Part shown: piece after piece, positions 36,451 through 50,038 of the stretch
Layout of the letters: each line of letters opens with the position of its first letter
Numbering within the stretch: the first letter of the stretch is position 1
Source: Agapanthus africanus
Lineage: Eukaryota > Streptophyta > Magnoliopsida > Asparagales > Amaryllidaceae
Direction of reading: 5' to 3'
DNA length: 64,000 nucleotides
Assembly (NCBI GenBank): GCA_030015575.1
Contig: JASDDO010000001.1
Coordinates: 518,749,772 to 518,813,771 of the forward strand
The notes under the pieces: model-generated
What the model was told of the DNA's origin: nothing
What the model saw: only the letters and a program-made list of their open reading frames with translations
The model's database searches: none
Made by a program: the position numbers and the translations under genes

Positions 36451-36900
36451 AGAGATACTCTTTTATTTTTCAGCCTTTCTTTTGATACCGTGCTTATTTA
36501 TCCTTCGATGCAAGTCTTAGTTAAACTCACTATAATTCCTCTAGTTTTCGTAATTTCGACCAGTTGCCTTTATGTTATATCTCGCAAGTTTTCCATCAAT
36601 TCACAACCTCCCTTCAACTTCCAAAATTTTCTATCTGGAAGCAACTACTGATTTTGCATTTTCCAAATTCCTTGTACCTAAACCCTTCAAAGACTTTCCA
36701 TGCATCAAGTGATACACCAACTCACGGGAGAGACACATGCAACAAAGAGGATTCCTGACAGCGTTACTGATTTCTGTGCCTACTAGTGGCCACTCCTTTG
36801 AAAATTTCAAATATGAAATTATTCTAAGGAGGGTAGTTCGTAACTATCACAACCATTCTTACAATTCTTAGCAAACCCAGAAGCTTTAAACATCCACAAC
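36451..36900 (+). other. Foreign or rearranged segment replacing protease and most of RT
   Basis: No protease or reverse transcriptase motif is found. Around 36798-36840 the sequence TTTCAAATATGAAATTATTC, then TAAGGAGGGTAG, copies the 3'-end block of the element (compare 38785-38817), as if a 3' end had been joined in before RNase H. Confidence 0.6.
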
Positions 36901-36906
36901 GATTTT

Positions 36907-38535
36907 TTGGAGAAGGGACTTGGTGGTGTGATGCATCAACACGGAGAGATAGTCGCATATGCGTCAAGACAATTAAAGGTGCATGAGCGAAACTACCCAA
37001 CGCACGATTTAGAACTTGCCGCGGTTGTTTTCGCACTCAAGATTTGGAGGCGGTATTTATTGGGTGAGAGGGTAGATATTTACACCGATCACAAGAGCTT
37101 GAAGTATATCTTCACCCAGAAAGAACTCAATATGAGGCAGAGGAGATGACTGGAATTAATGGCATATTTCGACGTAAATTTACAATACCATCCGGGAAAG
37201 GTGAATGTAGTCCCGGACGCTTTGAGTCGCCAACCAATGATTTCGAGTCTGACTACTCATTGGAGGAATCGCCAAGATCTTAATGAACTAGAGACCGAGT
37301 TGATAATGCCCGGAATGCTTACATCCTTCATGAATTTGCAAATTCACTCAACATTAGTCGAACGGATCAAGACAGCTCAAATGGAGGACCCAAGGTTCCG
37401 AAAAATCAGAGAACAAGTGGACGCAAATCTGCGGACGGACTTCATCATCCACGAAGATGGTTCTTTGAGATATGAATGCAGAGTCTGTGTACCAAAGGGG
37501 GAGATGAGAGAGGAATTATTAAAAGAGGCACATAGTTCTCCATACTCTGTTCATCCGGGAGGAACAAAGATGTACAAGGACCTCATGAAAAACTATTGGT
37601 GGCATGGGATGAAGCGGGAGATAGCCAAGAGTGTATCCAAATGTCTTGTTTGCCAACAAGTAAAAGCCGAACACCACAGGACGGCAGGTCTATTACAGCC
37701 GTTACTAATACCCGAATGGAAATGGCAAAACATTACTATGGATTTTGTGACTGCACTCCCTCGCAGCTCTAAGGGAAACGATGCTGTAGGGGTGATTGTG
37801 GACCGACTCACCAAGTCGGCGCATTTCATTCCTTTTTGAGTGGGTCAATCAACCGAAAGCTTTACAAAAAAAAGGTATATGGAGGAGATTGTCATATTGC
37901 ACGGCGTACCGATTTGCATCATGTCCGACCGGGATACACGTTTTAGATCTCAGTTTTGGCAAAGCCTACAAGAGAGTCTGGGCAGGAATCTGAGTTTCAG
38001 TACCGCCTACCATCCTCAGACCGATGGCCAATCAGAAAGGGTTATTCAAATTCTCGAAGACATGCTCCGGGCCTGTATGTTGGGTTTTAAAGGATCTTGG
38101 GAAGATCACCTGCACTTGGTAGAGTTTGCTTACAACAATAGCTACCAGTCTAGTATCGGCATGACGCCTTTCGCCGCTTTGTATGGACGAAAGTGTAGGT
38201 CACCGTTAAATTGGGACAATGTTGGGGATCGAGAACTTCTAGGCCCCGAGATGATTGTCGAGACAGTGGAGGTGATAAGAACCATCAGAGAACAATTAGG
38301 CATAGCACAAGATCGGCAGAAGATTTGGGCAGATACGAAGAGAAGGACACTAGAGTTCCAACCAGGAGAACACGTGTTTCTGAAGATTTCTCCTAACCGG
38401 GAAGTGATACGTTTTGGGGAGCGAGGAAAGCTCAGCCCACGACTCATCGGCCGTTTAACATCTTGGAAGGAGACGGTGAGTTTGTGTATAGACTGGCTTT
38501 GCTATTTTCTATGGAGGGTATGCTGGCTACCCTAG
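36907..38535 (+). pseudogene. Gypsy B RNase H and integrase remnant
   Basis: One plus frame has nonsense codons TGA at 37147-37149 (where A, C and relatives have Trp in RRWLELM) and TGA at 37837-37839 (Arg expected in [10 protein letters not shown]). RNase [34 protein letters not shown]. Integrase: [10 protein letters not shown]...[12 protein letters not shown] zinc finger, then [21 protein letters not shown] and [13 protein letters not shown] of the D,D,E core. A frameshift near 38448 leads into about 60 more codons of the integrase C-terminus. The first RNase H strands and all of RT are missing. Confidence 0.9.
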
Positions 38536-38760
38536 TCATAATTTTAATCATTCCGAGATTATGGAAAGGTTGGCGTAATCTACAAGCAGCAACCGGTCGG
38601 GATACCAGAAGGATGAAACCTTGAGGGATAAGATAATCCAGCTGGCTAGAGTTATGTGGGGAAGGAACTACCAGGCAAGGTATACGCGGAAGCGAGAAGA
38701 CGGGACGAGAGAGCGAAACCCAAAATATTTAACCGTGATAATCCCTTCTTAGTGATTTCT
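38450..38760 (+). pseudogene. Gypsy B integrase C-terminus and diverged chromodomain
   Basis: In the shifted frame PFNILEGDGEFVYRLAL matches the [19 protein letters not shown] pattern. Later LRDKIIQLARVMWGRNYQAR and KREDGTRERNPKYL correspond to the chromodomain (LRNKxIPLVKVLWRN, WEREDEMRxKYPHLF pattern), with the aromatic ESTW core lost. Confidence 0.65.
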
Positions 38761-38803
38761 TCCTTTCCTTGACCTACCTTCTGAAATTTCGAGGATGAAA
38801 TTA

Positions 38804-38820
38804 TTTTAAGGAGGGTAGAT
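38804..38820 (+). other. Gypsy B polypurine tract
   Basis: TAAGGAGGGTAGAT directly before TGTAACGACC. Confidence 0.85.
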
Positions 38821-39303
38821 TGTAACGACCGTGTTTTCTAATACCTAATAAAATATATTTTATTTAAATTTCTACTATCAAATAATTATTTATGTGTTTC
38901 GTTAATAGAAGAATAATTTTTAAAGTAATATTAATAATTTTCAAAGCATCGAAATATGGTTAAAGGAATTTTCTAAAACCTATTTATTGTTTTTACAGGC
39001 TTAAAAATGTTTTAATAAAATTTTATAACGCCTTAAAATAATCTACATATTTTTATTATCAATTAAAGTAATTAATTTGTAATTAAACATATTTTAAAGA
39101 TAAACTAGATATTATATAATTATAATAACTAGCTAACAATTTAGAAATGGATATATTATTTGTTTTTAGCCCAAAATTATTTTTATACTAAAGATAACAA
39201 TAAAATATAAATTCAGAAATTTTTCCATAATTTTCCCGTATTTTAAACTATTTTTAACAATTTTTTTAAAACCAAGTTCAGATTTTAAAATAATAAACAG
39301 ATT

Positions 39304-39335
<32 letters not shown>

Positions 39336-42300
39336 ATATATATATATATATTAAATCCCTTTGATCTGGACCGTTGGATACAAGATCCAACGGCCCAGGA
39401 AGCGCGGCGGCGCCCACGTGGTGGGGACCACGCGAAAATGCGTGATCCCCACACGCGCGGGCACGAGGCGACGCGTGGCAGGCGGCGGTGGACAGACGGC
39501 ACGATCCAGCCCGTTGGATCTCGATCCAACGGCTGAGACGAAAGGCGGCGGGCGCAATCACGAGCTGATGATTCGTAAATCATTGGCAGCGCAGATTTTT
39601 TTTGTTGATTTAACGGATTTTGGATTTTTTTGGTTAGAAATGAAAACCTATAAATAGGCACTTCAAATACTGATTTCTCACACCTCAGAACTCCAAAAAT
39701 TCTGGAAAAAAATACCGGTGCCTTCGGATTAACGACGCCGACGCTACGACTCCACCCAATCACCGAGGAAAAATCTGAGCACGGAGCTATTGAGGATTTT
39801 GTACACACCTACGTTTTCAACCCTTCGGCATCCGACTCAAACACAAGGTAGGATCCGCCTCTCTCCCCTTTTCCTGTCACTTTCTTTCTCATTAGTCTAG
39901 TTCCAACTTATAGTCATCAACCCCTATTTAAAAAGTTTTTATAATATTTGTGCATACCTATTCCTTATACCCTCAATAATGATAATATTAACCCATATTT
40001 TAAAACGGTGTTTAATTTCCTCTGTACACAAAAGTATATTCCACACCCATAATACCTGGAATCTGATATACTTAATGTCATAACCCATGAATTGTCATTT
40101 CACCTCTGACATACCCATACTATAAAAATGATCTCGAAATAGGTTACTTCCATTAAATACCCTCGTTTAATTAAAATATTATATTGGTTTAAAATATCCA
40201 TAAGAGATAAGATATGTGAAATAAATATTTTAGATACGACATACGTATATTTTACTTACACTTTTTCATCAACTACTATAATATTGTTAAATCCCCTTCA
40301 ACTTTTTTAAAGAAGAAAATACTGAATTTAATTAAAGATATCTTTTCAAAAGGAATATTTAGTATCTTATTAAAAGGCAATTTTAAAATAACACCAATCT
40401 AGGACAAAGGAAGGTTGTAAGCATCGGTCGTTTATCTAAACCAGACTTTGTGGTGCCTAGGCTAGACAAGTGAGAAAGGTAATTTTAAAAGGCCCGTCTC
40501 ACGGTGATTCGTGAGCGGATCCCTCCTTTCCTTACTTGTGCTTACCTGGCCACAATTGGCGGTGAAGAGACGATTTGAGGACCTCACAACTTGTCCTTTT
40601 GGAACATTAGGAGTAGTCTAGATTTTCAAATAAAAACCTCTTGCAAAAGATTTTCAAATAAACACCACAACCTTTTATCGAAAGGATATTTTCCATAAAA
40701 CATTATGTTTTTCCGAAATAAATATCCCAAATATCATGGTTTTTCTTAGAAGTAATAAAAGATAATTAAACACTATTATTCTTTTTAACTAAGCTTTCCC
40801 TAAGATGACACGAAGTACTATTCGAACTTTAGAAAATAAAACGAGTGGTTGTGGAAGACCATATTAAACGAGATCAATACTTTTAAAATTTCCAGTTTAT
40901 GACAACATGACATATACAAAACATGATACGGTTAGGGTTAGAATGCGCGGACCTAGGTATGGAATACTTATGAAGACCCCGATATTCCGGGTGAACAGTC
41001 CAAAGTGTGGACGACTATACAAATATGAAAATCCCGATATTCCGAGTGAACAGTCCAAAGAGTGGACGACTATACAATGTGGAAATTCCATGCCTAGAGG
41101 TATACGCACTAACTCTAATTCGTCAAAACCCTTATACTGAACCACGGGGATGGGTAGTTTGATTAGGCAAGGAAATTCGGAAGTCGGATTCCCCTACTAC
41201 TCGATCATGATCCCGGAAAGTGAAACGGTACATTTCACTTCTCCAGTTGTTGTTCCGTAGCCACAACGGAATAATCGCGAGTATCCGGACCCTTATTTAA
41301 CAAACTAAAATGTTTACAATACCTAATGATACTCAACACCAAACTCACATCATATGCTATACCTACCTGTTATCTCATCTATCTTTCTTTCTGAGATACG
41401 AGTTATTCAGTATCTTGGATGTGGATATTTTACCAATTTAGACTTGTTGTTTATTATGGAACTGAAGGGTGGTAATACCCGTGCACTTGAGTGATATTCA
41501 CACTAGACAAAGCTCCATCGTAGTCATGAGATACCTTTCGGGGATGTTCACGCTACCACATTGATTGCCATCCCAGGCACGAGCACCAGCTCATACTACT
41601 TCCAGCTAGTCATGGGATACCTCAAGGATACGAGTATGTTCACCAGTCAATTCCATCAATACACACCTTGTTTAACCTGATCTAACTCTTAGACTGAATG
41701 TCCGTTTGACTTGACTTGAATCTTTACCAAACATATACCTCACACAACCTACTCATTTACATATAACTTACAACATACTCATGCTCATATATACCCCTCT
41801 TCAAAACGTCTAAAGTTTGTGCATTTACACCCCTTACTTTATGTCTGCATGCACACATCATACTCTTATATACACTTGTTCATTTTTATACCCCTATTTC
41901 CTTATGAGGCAATCCTACCCGAGTATAACTCGCTGACGGACCTTCCTTTTCTTCCTCTATCTTTGGAATGCCCGTCAGATAAGAATGAGTATTATAGCGA
42001 AGATCAAGGTGTGAAGCCAACTTATGAAGATTATGCAGACTGGACGATGGAAGATTAGCTAGATTTAATTTTTGCTGTTTGCCCACATGTTTAGGGCTTT
42101 TGTTTCTTCTCGATGTAATTAAACTACTTAGTTTACTTTACTCTTTCTTTTTGGGATGTAATAAAGTTTGGTTAATAGAAATAAATGCTTTTCGCTTTTA
42201 TTATTTTTTTTTTGGTACACACCTTGCATGTTAAATATTCATACGCTTAACGTAACTGTATTGAACAGACCATCTTCAATACAGTTAGGTTGTGGACCAT

Positions 42301-42343
42301 GCCACGTCATCCTTCTCTTTCTTTTGGGAAGCGGGGCGTGACA
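38821..42343 (+). repeat. Gypsy B 3' LTR
   Basis: 3523 bp; matches the 5' LTR with scattered substitutions. TATA box 39649-39657; ends GGGGCGTGACA followed by TSD AGCAC. Confidence 0.95.
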
Positions 42344-42348
42344 AGCAC
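42344..42348. repeat. Target-site duplication of gypsy B (right)
   Basis: AGCAC, identical to 27667-27671. Confidence 0.95.
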
Positions 42349-43785
42349 CCAGCAAAGTCCAAAATCTATAATTTGCTGAAGTGTGTGGAGTCCATCTTGG
42401 ATATAAAGTATGTGGTCATCTTGAAGTTACCACTTTCTATGACCTGCTGATAACTAGTAGGGCTATCATCACCATGAAGCTGACCTCCCTGTCACCGTCT
42501 ACGAGAAAACCGAAGTATCTCTTGGCTGTCTGAGGTCACCTACTAAAATCTGCGGAGTGGCTAATGGTTTGTCAAGTCCAATTGAATATTTAGGTTCTAC
42601 TAAATTTTTGGTAACCATTTTTGGTTCTAGAATCACTTCCAATTCTACGATACTCCCACTAGTTTCTTTTGCAAAAAGATTCCTTCTATAAAAAGGTGGC
42701 GAGCCAAGAACAATATAACTACTGATCTTGAAAATGGTTGAAGCAAAATCTTAGCGAATGCTTGGGATAATCCACAAACCGCCATTACCGAAGCGTGCCT
42801 TGAGTTTGTCCTATTCTTCTTTTAAACAGAAATCGGATAACTCCATATCTCAACAACCTCAAGATATGTAACCATTCTATGTCCAAATAGAATCAAGGAA
42901 CAAATTTAGATGAAACCAGATTAAAAAATCATGCAGCTGTTTCCAGTGCATACCACCTAATGGGAAAATGCCAATACATCATTACTCATCATGGAGCGCA
43001 TCCACGGATGAGTAACCTATGAGATAATTAAGTTCTCAATATTGCTATGATGGAACACCTAGCATAAGTATCTACATTTTCGATCACCTCGAAGAATTCT
43101 GATACTTCCAACGTATGGTTCTCTACTTTATTCTTATACCTATAAATTTCTCAAAATCTTTGGACCTTGCATTACAACGAATGCATGTCTAAAACTAGAG
43201 AACTCATAGGTAAACCTGAATGAAGTAAGAGTACCAACCCCTTATCCCGAAATACACTGGACAACATACATTTTCACATATAAGTCCCAAGAGTATACTA
43301 ACTCAAACTCCGTGTACTATAAGTTGAAAACTGTATCTTGGTTAAGAATGTCTTACACTGTTATTCAATACACCTTACCTTATCCTCAACCGATAAAGGT
43401 AAATGTATACAACATAATTTTCAAAATGTATATCTTATTTTATAAAATAAAGGTACAGATATTTCATTTTAAAATTTCGTGCATAACAACGGTTATTCGA
43501 AACCAAATAATTTATTGTTAGGCAAAGGTAGGCGATTTAATCCAATATCATCAATTGCAACAAATTCCGATATTGAGGATCAAATCACCCATTTCCCAAT
43601 ATTCTACTCCTACTCATCATCTGTAACACTGTACAGATGTGAGATCCAAATCCGGTAAATACATACCCTGGAGTCAGAATTAATTGGGAAAACGGTTCTC
43701 TTTTACAAATACACAGAAAATCTGAAATATGAAAATGTTTCATAGAGGTGGCCAGGTATTCCTAGTAATGCCTTTTCCATTATCC
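42349..43785 (-). pseudogene. Copia 2 integrase-region remnant
   Basis: Nucleotide similarity to the copia 1 integrase region (for example 42640-42700 to 3230-3290, with a recognisable TTGCAAAAAGATTCCTT counterpart), continuing the element from 27671. No frame longer than a few dozen codons and no intact catalytic motif. Confidence 0.6.
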
Positions 43786-43790
43786 AGATT
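43786..43790. repeat. Target-site duplication of gypsy C (left)
   Basis: AGATT, repeated at 54264-54268. Confidence 0.95.
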
Positions 43791-44042
43791 TGTCACGCCC
43801 TGCTTCCCGGTGTACGGATAAAGAGACGTGACTAGGCCCGCGACGTATTTACTCAGAAGTAAACACGTTAAGAGTAAATAAGCAATATAATATAAATGTA
43901 CACAAGAAAGACATGAGATGTAAATGAACATCAACTTTTTATTTATTAAACATTCTTTACACTACAACTGAAAAGTAAATACAATGTGGAAAGCAATGCC
44001 TAAATAATGGCATGAATTGAAAGTAAAAGTATATACAAGTGA

Positions 44043-44126
44043 CTAGAGCTCGGGGTCCTCGATGAACTGCTCCAAGTCTTCTGAGCTGGGCTCGATCTCC
44101 AAAGAGTCGGGTCCTCCTGACAACAT
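44043..44126 (-). CDS. 27-codon acidic ORF in C LTR (left copy)
   Basis: 84 nt on the minus strand. The product begins MLSGGPDSLEIEP and ends EDLEQFIEDPEL. It has no known family. Same length as in D and E, and related to the frame in A (GPDS near the start, xEL-stop at the end). The ATG directly follows a TTTCTTTAG acceptor-like tract. It lies upstream of the LTR poly(A) region, so it would be in the 5' leader and again in the 3' end of element RNA. Confidence 0.55.
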   Translation of the reverse strand: MLSGGPDSLEIEPSSEDLEQFIEDPEL

Positions 44127-46027
44127 TCTAAAGAAAGAATAGAAAGGGAATGTCGTCAGTGAACAATCGCTCGGTAAGTCCCAAAGAGATAGAAATAGAA
44201 TAGACAGATAAGAGAGAATATAACTGTATAATGTATGTTTATTATACTAACGTAGTTGTTTGTAGCTTGGTACAGAATATGCCGATGTATACGAGAGGAG
44301 TCAAACTATTCCGTGGACTAAGGTATACGGAGCATAAGGAACCGTTAAGTCACGGAACAACAAAAACGGATATTCAGGTTAGGTGTATTAAAGTGACCAT
44401 CATCGTGCCACTTTTAACACATTCCGTACCAATCTACCCCATTAAAAACCCCGTAATGTTTATTGTGTTGTTTTATAGATATAAGACTTGCCGAAACCAT
44501 GATATCAATTGCTCATGTAAACGGATATGGATGTAAATGGATAGTCATGTAATCAAGTCAATGTATATCCATGGTTCGGTCAGTTCAAGTCATGTTGATA
44601 TTTGATAGTATTCAGTATATATGGATTCATGTTGTATTGGAGTTATATTTGGATTGTATTCATGTATGGATTGTTTTCAGATTAGACTGAGACTCCATCA
44701 GACACTTAAACAGAATTTGATTCCCGAATTAGGTTTTGGAGTTATCAGTAACGCTGTACATGGACGGCAGGATTTATGACTTTTTCCAAGCCAATTGCCA
44801 TTGATAACCCCGTTTTAGTTTTCTACCTTAAATAGATAAGCACCCACTTTCTTCGGCTCCCTAAGGCTCAAGAGAATTGGTCCCGCTTAAACCTATATTT
44901 ACCTTGGTCCTTATAGTAAATTAATAAACTTGAGGGGGTTTTATGAAAAATGGTTTTGATATAATTTCAAAATAAACCCCAAGTATTTATTAGTCCTATT
45001 TAGGGTTTTCATTGATGTAATTTGAAAAGTGAAGTATTCTAATGATTATAAACCTAGATTGAATAGTATATGGCATTTTAGTGTAACTTGGAATTGTTTG
45101 GATTTGTGATGGTATATTCATGAAATTTGTGATTTCTTTGTTTAGAAAACATGGAATTTATTATTTATATTTAAAATAAATATTTTGATAATATATATAT
45201 AATTATTAAAAATATAATTTATTTATTAAATAGAAAATCATATTATTCATAAAAATAGTATTAAAAATTCAATCGAGATCGGATGCTCCGTGAGGAGGTC
45301 TGCATCTCGCTCTACTAGTACCGAGGATGTGCGATAACCCGCACCATCCAAATCGGTTTCCCCAAAATGGGTTGTAGAGGTTTAATTGCAAGAAATTTAA
45401 TTAAAACAATCTTAAAGAATACGGTTTTATTAGCTTAAGGTATTTTATTGTAAAGTTGTATTTATCCCACAAAACACTGTTCCAAAAGCCATCGTGCTAT
45501 ATCATGATGAGTGCTGTGATGAGATAGATCATTACCTCGTGAGTTTTCTAAAGGTAATATGACCAAATATGATGAAAGATGTCGAATAGAAAGTTTGTGG
45601 TATTTAACCGTAAAAGTGAAATAAAAGTTGCATAGCACTATATTTTGAATTGAAACTTGCTCTAAATATTTGTTTATGATTACTAAACAAGTTGCAACAA
45701 TATGGGTGTTTGGTTATTAAGATAAGTTATGTTTTTAACAAAATTAAATCGGAAGTCAGATTAACTCCACTTCCGACGAATTTTGAAAAGAGATCTCTTT
45801 AGAATAGTAAAAGAAGAGAGGAGAGGGGGCTTACAGTTTGAAAAGAGAGAGGGGAGGTATGGGAAAGGTTTGAGAGTTTCGTGGAGTCGCGGGGTCGCCG
45901 GATTTGTCCCGAGTCGTCGCTGGAAGATGACCTTGGGCTAACTCCACTTGTACAACTAATTTGACTTGGAAAAATTTGAGAGTTTTGATGATAGATTTCA
46001 GAATAGAGAGGGCTAGGTATGGGGTGG

Positions 46028-46035
46028 TATTTATA
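46028..46035 (-). promoter_or_regulatory. TATA box of gypsy C (left LTR)
   Basis: TATAAATA on the minus strand, preceded by CC; the right LTR has it at 53699-53706. Confidence 0.6.
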
Positions 46036-46394
46036 GGATAAAATTAGTGTTTAGGGAATTAAAAATGCATTAAAATGGATTAAAGAGGTGAATTTAATCT
46101 CTCTGTAAATTTACAGAGAAATCAAACAGTACTGGGGTTAAGGGGGGAAGCCAAGAGACTAGGGTTCAAGAATTGGAGGCATTCCCCATAGGGGGCCGGC
46201 ACCGCCAGCCTTTTGGCCAATCTCGCCGGTCGATGTAGGGGGTCGGGGTCTTGGATGTTTGCCACGTGTCCTTATCTGTTCATATGACATTTTCCACATG
46301 TTTGATTTTAACGACTTTTCATTTTTACGTGTATTGCACGTGTAAACTTTTGGGCTTCCATAAAGTTTAAAAGAAAAATCATTAAAAATAATAT

Positions 46395-46465
46395 GTGGCT
46401 GGGGTATTCGAACATAGGGGCTACGTCACAGCAGAGCAAGGCTTTACCAATGAGCTACAAGTGTT
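46395..46465 (-). other. tRNA-like A/B-box module in C LTR (left)
   Basis: A box TAGCTCATTGG (46447-46457) and a B-box-like GTTCGAATACC (46402-46413), same order and spacing as in D. Confidence 0.55.
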
Positions 46466-46579
46466 TTCTTGCTGTTCTAAAGCAAATTAAATACTTATAG
46501 CATATTCAGCCTTGCAAATACTCCATTTAGTATTTTAACTTTAAACAAATTTCTGTACATTAAAAACAGAGTCTTTACA

Positions 46580-46620
46580 TTCTACCCTCCTTATAAAAAT
46601 TTCGTCCTCGAAATTTACAA
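46580..46620 (-). other. Gypsy C polypurine tract and conserved 3' block
   Basis: Minus strand: TTTCGAGGACGAAATTTTTA, then TAAGGAGGGTAGAA, directly before the LTR start TGTAAAGAC. Confidence 0.85.
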
Positions 46621-49600
46621 ATATTTAAGGACTAATTTACAAATAAGAAAGGGTATTTTGCACGTATGTCGTCTTCACTTTCCCATGTTGATTCTCCTGA
46701 TGAGTCTTTCCTCCACATTACTCGGACAAAGTTTACTTCCTTGTTCCTAAGTGACTTTACCTTTCTGTCCAGGATTTCAACGGGTTATTGCTCACAAGAT
46801 AATTCTGGCTGTATAGTGAGCTCGGAGTGATCAAGGTTATGGCTAGGGTCACTCATATACCTTCGGAGTTGGGATATGTGGAATACGTTGTGCACTCCTT
46901 CCAATGATGGTGGAAGTGCCAAACGATATGCCACTTCTTCGACTCGTTCGAGTATGTCGAATGGTCCAATGTACCTCGGACTTAGCTTACCCCTCTTTCC
47001 AAAATGAATCACTCCACAGTTTGGAGAAATCTTCAGAAAGAAATGATCTCCCGGTTGGAACTTCAAGTGTCGGCGCTTTGCATCAGCCAAGTGTTTCTGT
47101 CGGTCTTGGGCTATGCGCATTCGTTCCCTGATAGTGCGAACTACATCGACAGTCGCCACTATCATTTCAGGTCTAAGGAGTTCCCTATCTCCGATGTCGT
47201 CCCAACTTAATGGTGAACGACACTTTCTTCCATGGAGCGCTGCAAATGGTGCCATTCCAATACTCGCTTGGTAGCTGTTGTTGTATGAAAACTCCATAAG
47301 ATATAGGTGATCTTCCCATGATCCTTCGAAGTCTAGCATACAAGCTCTTAGCATATCTTCAAGAATCTGAATTGTTCGCTTAGACTGACCATCTGTTTGT
47401 GGATGATAAGCTGTGCTAAAGTTCAGACTCGTTCCCAAGCTAGCTTGCAGACTCTGCAAAAATTGCGATCGGAATCTGGTGTCACGATTGAAGACAATGC
47501 AAACCGGTACTCCAAGTAATCTCACGATCTTTTCCATGTACTTCTTTACTAGTGTCTCGGTAGATTGGCCAACTCGGAATGGGATGAAATGAGCCAACTT
47601 TGTGAGTCGATCCACAATAACCCATACCACATCGTTACCTTTTGTGCTGCGAGGAAGAGCAGTCACGAAGTCCATGGTGATGTGTTGCCACTTCCATTCT
47701 GGAATAGGTAACAGTTGAAGTAAACCAGCAGTTCTGTGATGTTCAGCTTTTACTTGCTGACACACCAAGCATTTGGCTACGCTTCTGGCTATTTCACGCT
47801 TCATTCCATGCCACCAGTAATGTTGTCGTAGATCTTTGTACATCTTTGTAACACCAGGGTTACTGAGTAGGGAGAGCCGTGAGCTTCTTTCATCAACTCT
47901 TCCCGAACAGGACCTTGTGGTATACACAATCTACTTCCGTATCTCAAAGATCCGTCTTCGTGGATGATGAAGTCTATTCGAAGTCCACTTTCTATTTGTT
48001 CTCTGATCTTTTGCAACTTGGCATCACTTGCTTGAGCTGCTTTGATCTGATTGACAATAGTAGACTGAACTTGTAAGTTCATCAAACTTGAAGCGTTACC
48101 TGGCATGACCACTTCTATCTCTATCTGGTGCAAATCTTGCTGTAGCTTCCACTCTGTAGTGAGATACATTGATAGTGGTTGACGACTAAGTTCATCAGGT
48201 ACTACATTCACCTTCCCTGGATGATATTGTAGGTTGATGTCGAAGTCCGCCATAAGTTCTAACCATCTTCTCTGCCGCATATTCAACTCTTTCTGAGTAA
48301 ACACATATTTCAGACTTTTATGGTCTGTATAGATATCTACCCGTTCTCCAAGAAGATAATGGTGCCAAATCTTGAGTGCAAATATAACGGCTGCCAACTC
48401 CTGATCATGCGTCGGATAGTTGCGCTCATGAGCTTTCAGCTGTCTTGATGCATAAGCTACAACTTTACCGTGCTGGTGTAGAACACATCCTAATCCCTTA
48501 CCAGATGCATCGCAATGCACTACGAACCTCCAGATTGGTCCGGTATTACGAGAATAGGTGCTGATGTCAATCTTGACTTGAGTTTACGAAAGCTTGTTCG
48601 CATGTTTCTGACCACACGAATTCTTCATCTTTACGTGTGAGTTTGGTCAGGGGTGTTGCAATCTTCGAAAATCCTTCAATAAATCTTCGGTAGTATCTTG
48701 CTAAACCCAAGAAACTTTGAATGTCCTTCACTGTCTTTGGTTTCGGCCATTCGCTTACTGTTGATACTTTAGCTGGATCCACAGAGATTCCTTCACCTGA
48801 AACGATATGTCCGAGAAATCTAATTTGTTCTAGCCAAAACTCGCACTTGCTGTACTTTCCATAGAGTTGATACTGTCGCAAAGTCTCTAGAACAATTCGT
48901 AAATGTTGAGCGTGCTCTTTCCGATTCCTAGAATACACCAGGATGTCATCGATGAATATGACAACGAACCTGTCTAGGTATTCTCGGAAAACTTGATTCA
49001 TCAGATTCATGAATATGGCCGGTGCATTGGTCACTCCAAATGGCATCATGAGAAACTCATAATTTCCATAGCGAGTCCTGAATGCCATCTTTGGAATATC
49101 AGACTCTTTGACCTTCACATGATGATAACCCGAACGAAGATCTCATTTTGAGAAAACACAAGACCCACTTAGCTATCGAACAGATCGTCGATTCGCGGTA
49201 GTGGATACTTGGTCTTTATCGTGACTTCGTTCAAAGCTCTATAATTAATGCACATTCTGTATGAACCTTCCTTCTTCTTCACAAGCAACACTGGAGATCC
49301 CCAACTTGAAGTACTGGGATGAATCCATCCTTTCTGCAGAAGTTCGTCCAGCTGAGTACGAACCTCCTTTAAACCTTCTGGACTTAATCGGTATGGTGCT
49401 TTGATCACCGGTTGTTCTCCAGGTACTAAATCAATTCCAAATTCAAGAGCTCGATCAGGAGGCAAACCCGATATGTCTTCAGGAAATACATCATCGAACT
49501 CTCGAACTACTTCTGGCTTATCTTCTCCCGCCTTTAGAGTTGCAATCACTGCCTTCTTCGGTTTACTTTGTATGTGCTAGGCTTCAGGGTACGGTCTCCA

Positions 49601-49952
49601 CTTTTGAAATAAAAAACCGGATGCTCTGGAATCTCGAACACTACCCTCATTTGACGACAGCTGATGGTAGCATAGAAAGTTCCTAGCCAATCCATACCCA
49701 AAACTACATGAAAGTTCGGTATGTCTAGCACCTTGAAGTTAGCATAAAATTCTCTGCTGCTGACGACCACTGGACATAGGTCGTATCCTATTGTTGCCTT
49801 TAGAACGTCGTTCCCTGAACTAACATTCCAGCTGGATACGAGCGGTTTGACTGGAATCGCATGAGTTCGGACGAACCGTTGCGACATAAAGCAATGAGAT
49901 GCTCCAGTATCGAAGAGTGCTAGTGCAGGTAGTGAGGCTACTAAGATTGTAC

Positions 49953-50038
49953 CTAAGTTGTGTGGAATATGTTTAGGTATATGATAAGATATTTGATATG
50001 TATAAGGATTGAAAGAAAGTTTGAAAGAAAAGAGTTGC
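49953..50038 (-). other. Candidate intron 2 of gypsy C (gag/protease junction)
   Basis: 86 bp, ending ...ACTTAG. Removal joins QVITG to TILVAS and moves the frame exactly onto the protease frame. The donor here is GC (GCAACT) where D has GT (GTAACT). Same codon and phase as D intron 2. Confidence 0.65.

Larger units (their letters stand above)
27672..42343 (+). mobile_element. Ty3/gypsy chromovirus element B (internally deleted)
   Basis: Plus-strand element with LTRs 27672-34369 (3509 bp after removing the nested solo LTR and its 5-bp TSD) and 38821-42343 (3523 bp), an AGCAC TSD and a polypurine tract AAGGAGGGTAGAT before the 3' LTR. Internally it has an extra acidic ORF, a damaged gag, no protease or most of reverse transcriptase, then RNase H, integrase and a diverged chromodomain-like end. 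LTR termini are TGTAACGACC and GAAGCGGGGCGTGACA. It cannot be autonomous. Confidence 0.95.
43791..46579 (-). repeat. Gypsy C 3' LTR
   Basis: TGTCACGCC...CTTTACA; pairs with 51461-54263. Contains the 84-nt ORF (44043-44126), donor-like GTAAGC (45829-45834), TATAAATA (46028-46035) and a tRNA-like module (46395-46465). Confidence 0.95.

Noticed and set aside
38142..38447. Minus-strand 101-codon frame in element B
   Set aside because: Shadow of the integrase region on the plus strand.
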